Assembly: GCF_051020955.1 (NCBI RefSeq) | Contig: NW_027476364.1 | Coordinates: 140,001 to 204,000, forward strand | Direction: 5' to 3' | Length of the DNA: 64,000 bases | Source: Megalopta genalis | Taxonomy: Eukaryota; Arthropoda; Insecta; Hymenoptera; Halictidae | In this document: positions 61,911 through 64,000 of the stretch, one piece after another | Numbering within the stretch: position 1 is the first letter of the stretch | Layout of the letters: each line of letters begins with the position of its first letter | The notes under the pieces: generated by a model | Told to the model about the DNA's origin: nothing | What the model saw: the letters and a program-made list of their open reading frames with translations, nothing else | Databases searched by the model: none | Translations under genes and position numbers: made by a program

Positions 61911-64000
61911 AATCCCTATGTAAAAAAGTTATTTAAGCAAGAATATGTTATTGAATAAAATGAGAAAAATTTATTTTAGCCGTAAATCGAAAATAATGGA
62001 TCGAGCGAATCGGTCGATTGCGCCGAGACGCGCTATGATGCAACAGACGAGCGATTGGAACGCCCGAATATTTTCAAAGTCCCAACGTACCGATCAAGAG
62101 TAAAGTACCATTTTCCTACATTAGATTTCGTTCTAAATGCTTAATCCCTATGTAAAAACGTTAGTTAAGCAAGAATATCGTATTTTTAAAAAAATCTAAT
62201 GATAGGATTTCCCAGAAAATTGAAAAAACCGAAAAATGTCAAGAGTAAAGTGCCATTTTCTGACATTAGATTTCGTTCTAAATGCTTAATCCCTATGTAG
62301 AAACGTTAGTTAAGCAAGAATATCGTATTTTTAAAAAAATCTAATGATAGGATTTTTCAGAAAATTGAAAAAACCGTAAAATGTCAAGAGTAAAGTGCCC
62401 TTATTTTAAACAATGTATCGTTCTAAATGCTTAATCCCTATGTAAAAAAGTTATTTTAGCAGGAATATGTTATTGAAAAAAATTAGAAAAATTTATTTTA
62501 GCCGTAAATCGAAAATAATGGGGACACCGGAGCTGTTCGAAGCGCCGAGCGCGCCGCGTACGCCCGAATATTTTCAAAGTCCCAACGTACCGATCAAGAG
62601 TAAAGTACCATTTTCCTACATTAGATTTCGTTCTAAATACTTAATCCCTATGTAAAAACGTTAGTTAAGCAAGAATATCGTATTTTTAAAAAAATCTAAT
62701 GATAGGATTTTTCAGAAAATTGAAAAAACCGAAAAATGTCAAGAGTAAAGTGCCATTTTCTGACATTAGATTTCGTTCTAAATGCTTAATCCCTATGTAG
62801 AAACGTTAGTTAAGCAAGAATATCGTATTCTTAAAAAAATCTAATGATAGGATTTTTCAGAAAATTGAAAAAACCGTAAAATGTCAAGAGTAAAGTGCCC
62901 TTATTTTAAACAATGTATCGTTCTAAATGCTTAATCCCTATGTAAAAAAGTTATTTAAGCAAGAATATGTTATTGAATAAAATGAGAAAAATTTATTTTA
63001 GCCGTAAATCGAAAATAATGGATCGAGCGAATCGGTCGATTGCGCCGAGACGCGCTATGATGCAACAGACGAGCGATTGGAACGCCCGAATATTTTCAAA
63101 GTCCCAACGTACCGATCAAGAGTAAAGTACCATTTTCCTACATTAGATTTCGTTCTAAATGCTTAATCCCTATGTAAAAACGTTAGTTAAGCAAGAATAC
63201 CGTATTTTTAAAAAAATCTAATGATAGGATTTTCCAGAAAATTGAAAAAACCGAAAAATGTCAAGAGTAAAGTGCCATTTTCTGACATTAGATTTCGTTC
63301 TAAATGCTTAATCCCTATGTAGAAACGTTAGTTAAGCAAGAATATCGTATTTTTAAAAAAATCTAATGATAGGATTTTTCAGAAAATTGAAAAAACCGTA
63401 AAATGTCAAGAGTAAAGTGCCCTTATTTTAAACAATGTATCGTTCTAAATGCTTAATCCCTATGTAAAAAAGTTATTTTAGCAGGAATATGTTATTGAAT
63501 AAAATGAGAAAAATTTATTTTAGCCGTAAATCGAAAATAATGGATCGAGCGAATCGGTCGATTGCGCCGAGACGCGCTATGATGCAACAGACGAGCGATT
63601 GGAACGCCCGAATATTTTCTAAGTGCCAACGTACCGATCAAGAGTAAAGTACCATTTTCCTACATTAGATTTCGTTCTAAATGCTTAATCCCTATGTAAA
63701 AACGTTAGTTAAGCAAGAATATCGTATTTTTAAAAAAATCTAATGATAGGATTTCCCAGAAAATTGAAAAAACCGAAAAATGTCAAGAGTAAAGTGCCAT
63801 TTTCTGACATTAGATTTCGTTCTAAATGCTTAATCCCTATGTAGAAACGTTAGTTAAGCAAGAATATCGTATTTTTAAAAAAATCTAATGATAGGATTTT
63901 TCAGAAAATTGAAAAAACCGTAAAATGTCAAGAGTAAAGTGCCCTTATTTTAAACAATGTATCGTTCTAAATGCTTAATCCCTATGTAAAAAAGTTATTT

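Larger units (their letters stand above)
55755..64000 (+). repeat. AT-rich higher-order satellite array, right part
   Basis: Continues in phase and orientation with the left array. The interrupted B ends at 55878, C runs 55879-56023, and 15 complete units follow before a partial monomer at 63977. Unit starts: 56024 (i), 56546 (ii), 57068 (iii, tetramer), 57735 (i), 58257 (ii), 58779 (iii), 59301 (i), 59823 (ii), 60345, 60867 (i), 61389, 61911 (i), 62433 (A), 62933 (i), 63455 (ii). The first two units carry three private substitutions (56265, 56646, 56711). The array runs off the window end. Confidence 0.95.

Noticed and set aside
1..64000. Telomeric (TTAGG)n tract or rDNA target for an R1-type element
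   Set aside because: The repeats are long monomers without TTAGG runs, and nothing resembles 28S rRNA. The insertion target is the satellite itself.
1..64000. tRNA, rRNA or bacterial operon features
   Set aside because: No cloverleaf, Shine-Dalgarno-led gene cluster or rRNA segment was seen; the sequence is eukaryotic repeat DNA throughout.

Overview
This window is eukaryotic, almost certainly arthropod and probably insect. About 58 of its 64 kb is one AT-rich satellite array, all in the same orientation and running off both ends of the window. A single complete non-LTR (LINE-type) retrotransposon interrupts it. There are no host genes, RNA genes, CRISPR arrays or bacterial features. The insect assignment is an inference from the retrotransposon, which looks like the R1 clade (SART/TRAS-like), a mainly arthropod group.

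Satellite (1-49636 and 55755-64000). Three related monomer families each start at an AATCCCTATG block. Type A is 210 bp, or 232 bp in its A' form; B is about 145 bp and C is about 145 bp. They are ordered A-B-C, giving higher-order units of 500 bp (with A) or 522 bp (with A'). Seventeen units are 667-bp tetramers (A'-B-C'-C) and one is a 355-bp dimer. Spacing arithmetic gives about 107 units, counting the interrupted one. A' units fall into three subtypes (i, ii, iii) that cycle into 1,711-bp super-repeats, and one 2,733-bp block is tandemly duplicated. Every A and A' monomer carries a CpG-dense cassette in otherwise AT-rich sequence. The 62-codon open frame present in 14 A monomers is a by-product of homogenisation, not a supported gene.

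Retrotransposon (49637-55754, + strand). The element sits in a B monomer between perfect 15-bp target-site duplications (GTTAAGCAAGAATAT). Its order is: a predicted HDV-like self-cleaving ribozyme at the exact 5' end; a structured 5' UTR; ORF1 (gag-like, AT-hook-like motif, coiled coil, three zinc knuckles); a TAATG stop/start overlap with a hairpin; ORF2 (APE-type endonuclease, reverse transcriptase, C-terminal CCHC finger); a 3' UTR that is a train of stem-loops; and a pure 51-nt poly(A) tail. Both ORFs are open and all catalytic motifs I can read are present, so the copy looks young and possibly active.

How the parts may work together (inference): read-through transcription of the satellite would make an RNA that the ribozyme trims to the element's 5' end. 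ORF2 would be made by stop-restart after ORF1. The ORF2 endonuclease and reverse transcriptase would then copy the RNA into a nicked target. The most notable discovery is the ribozyme fold at the satellite/element junction.
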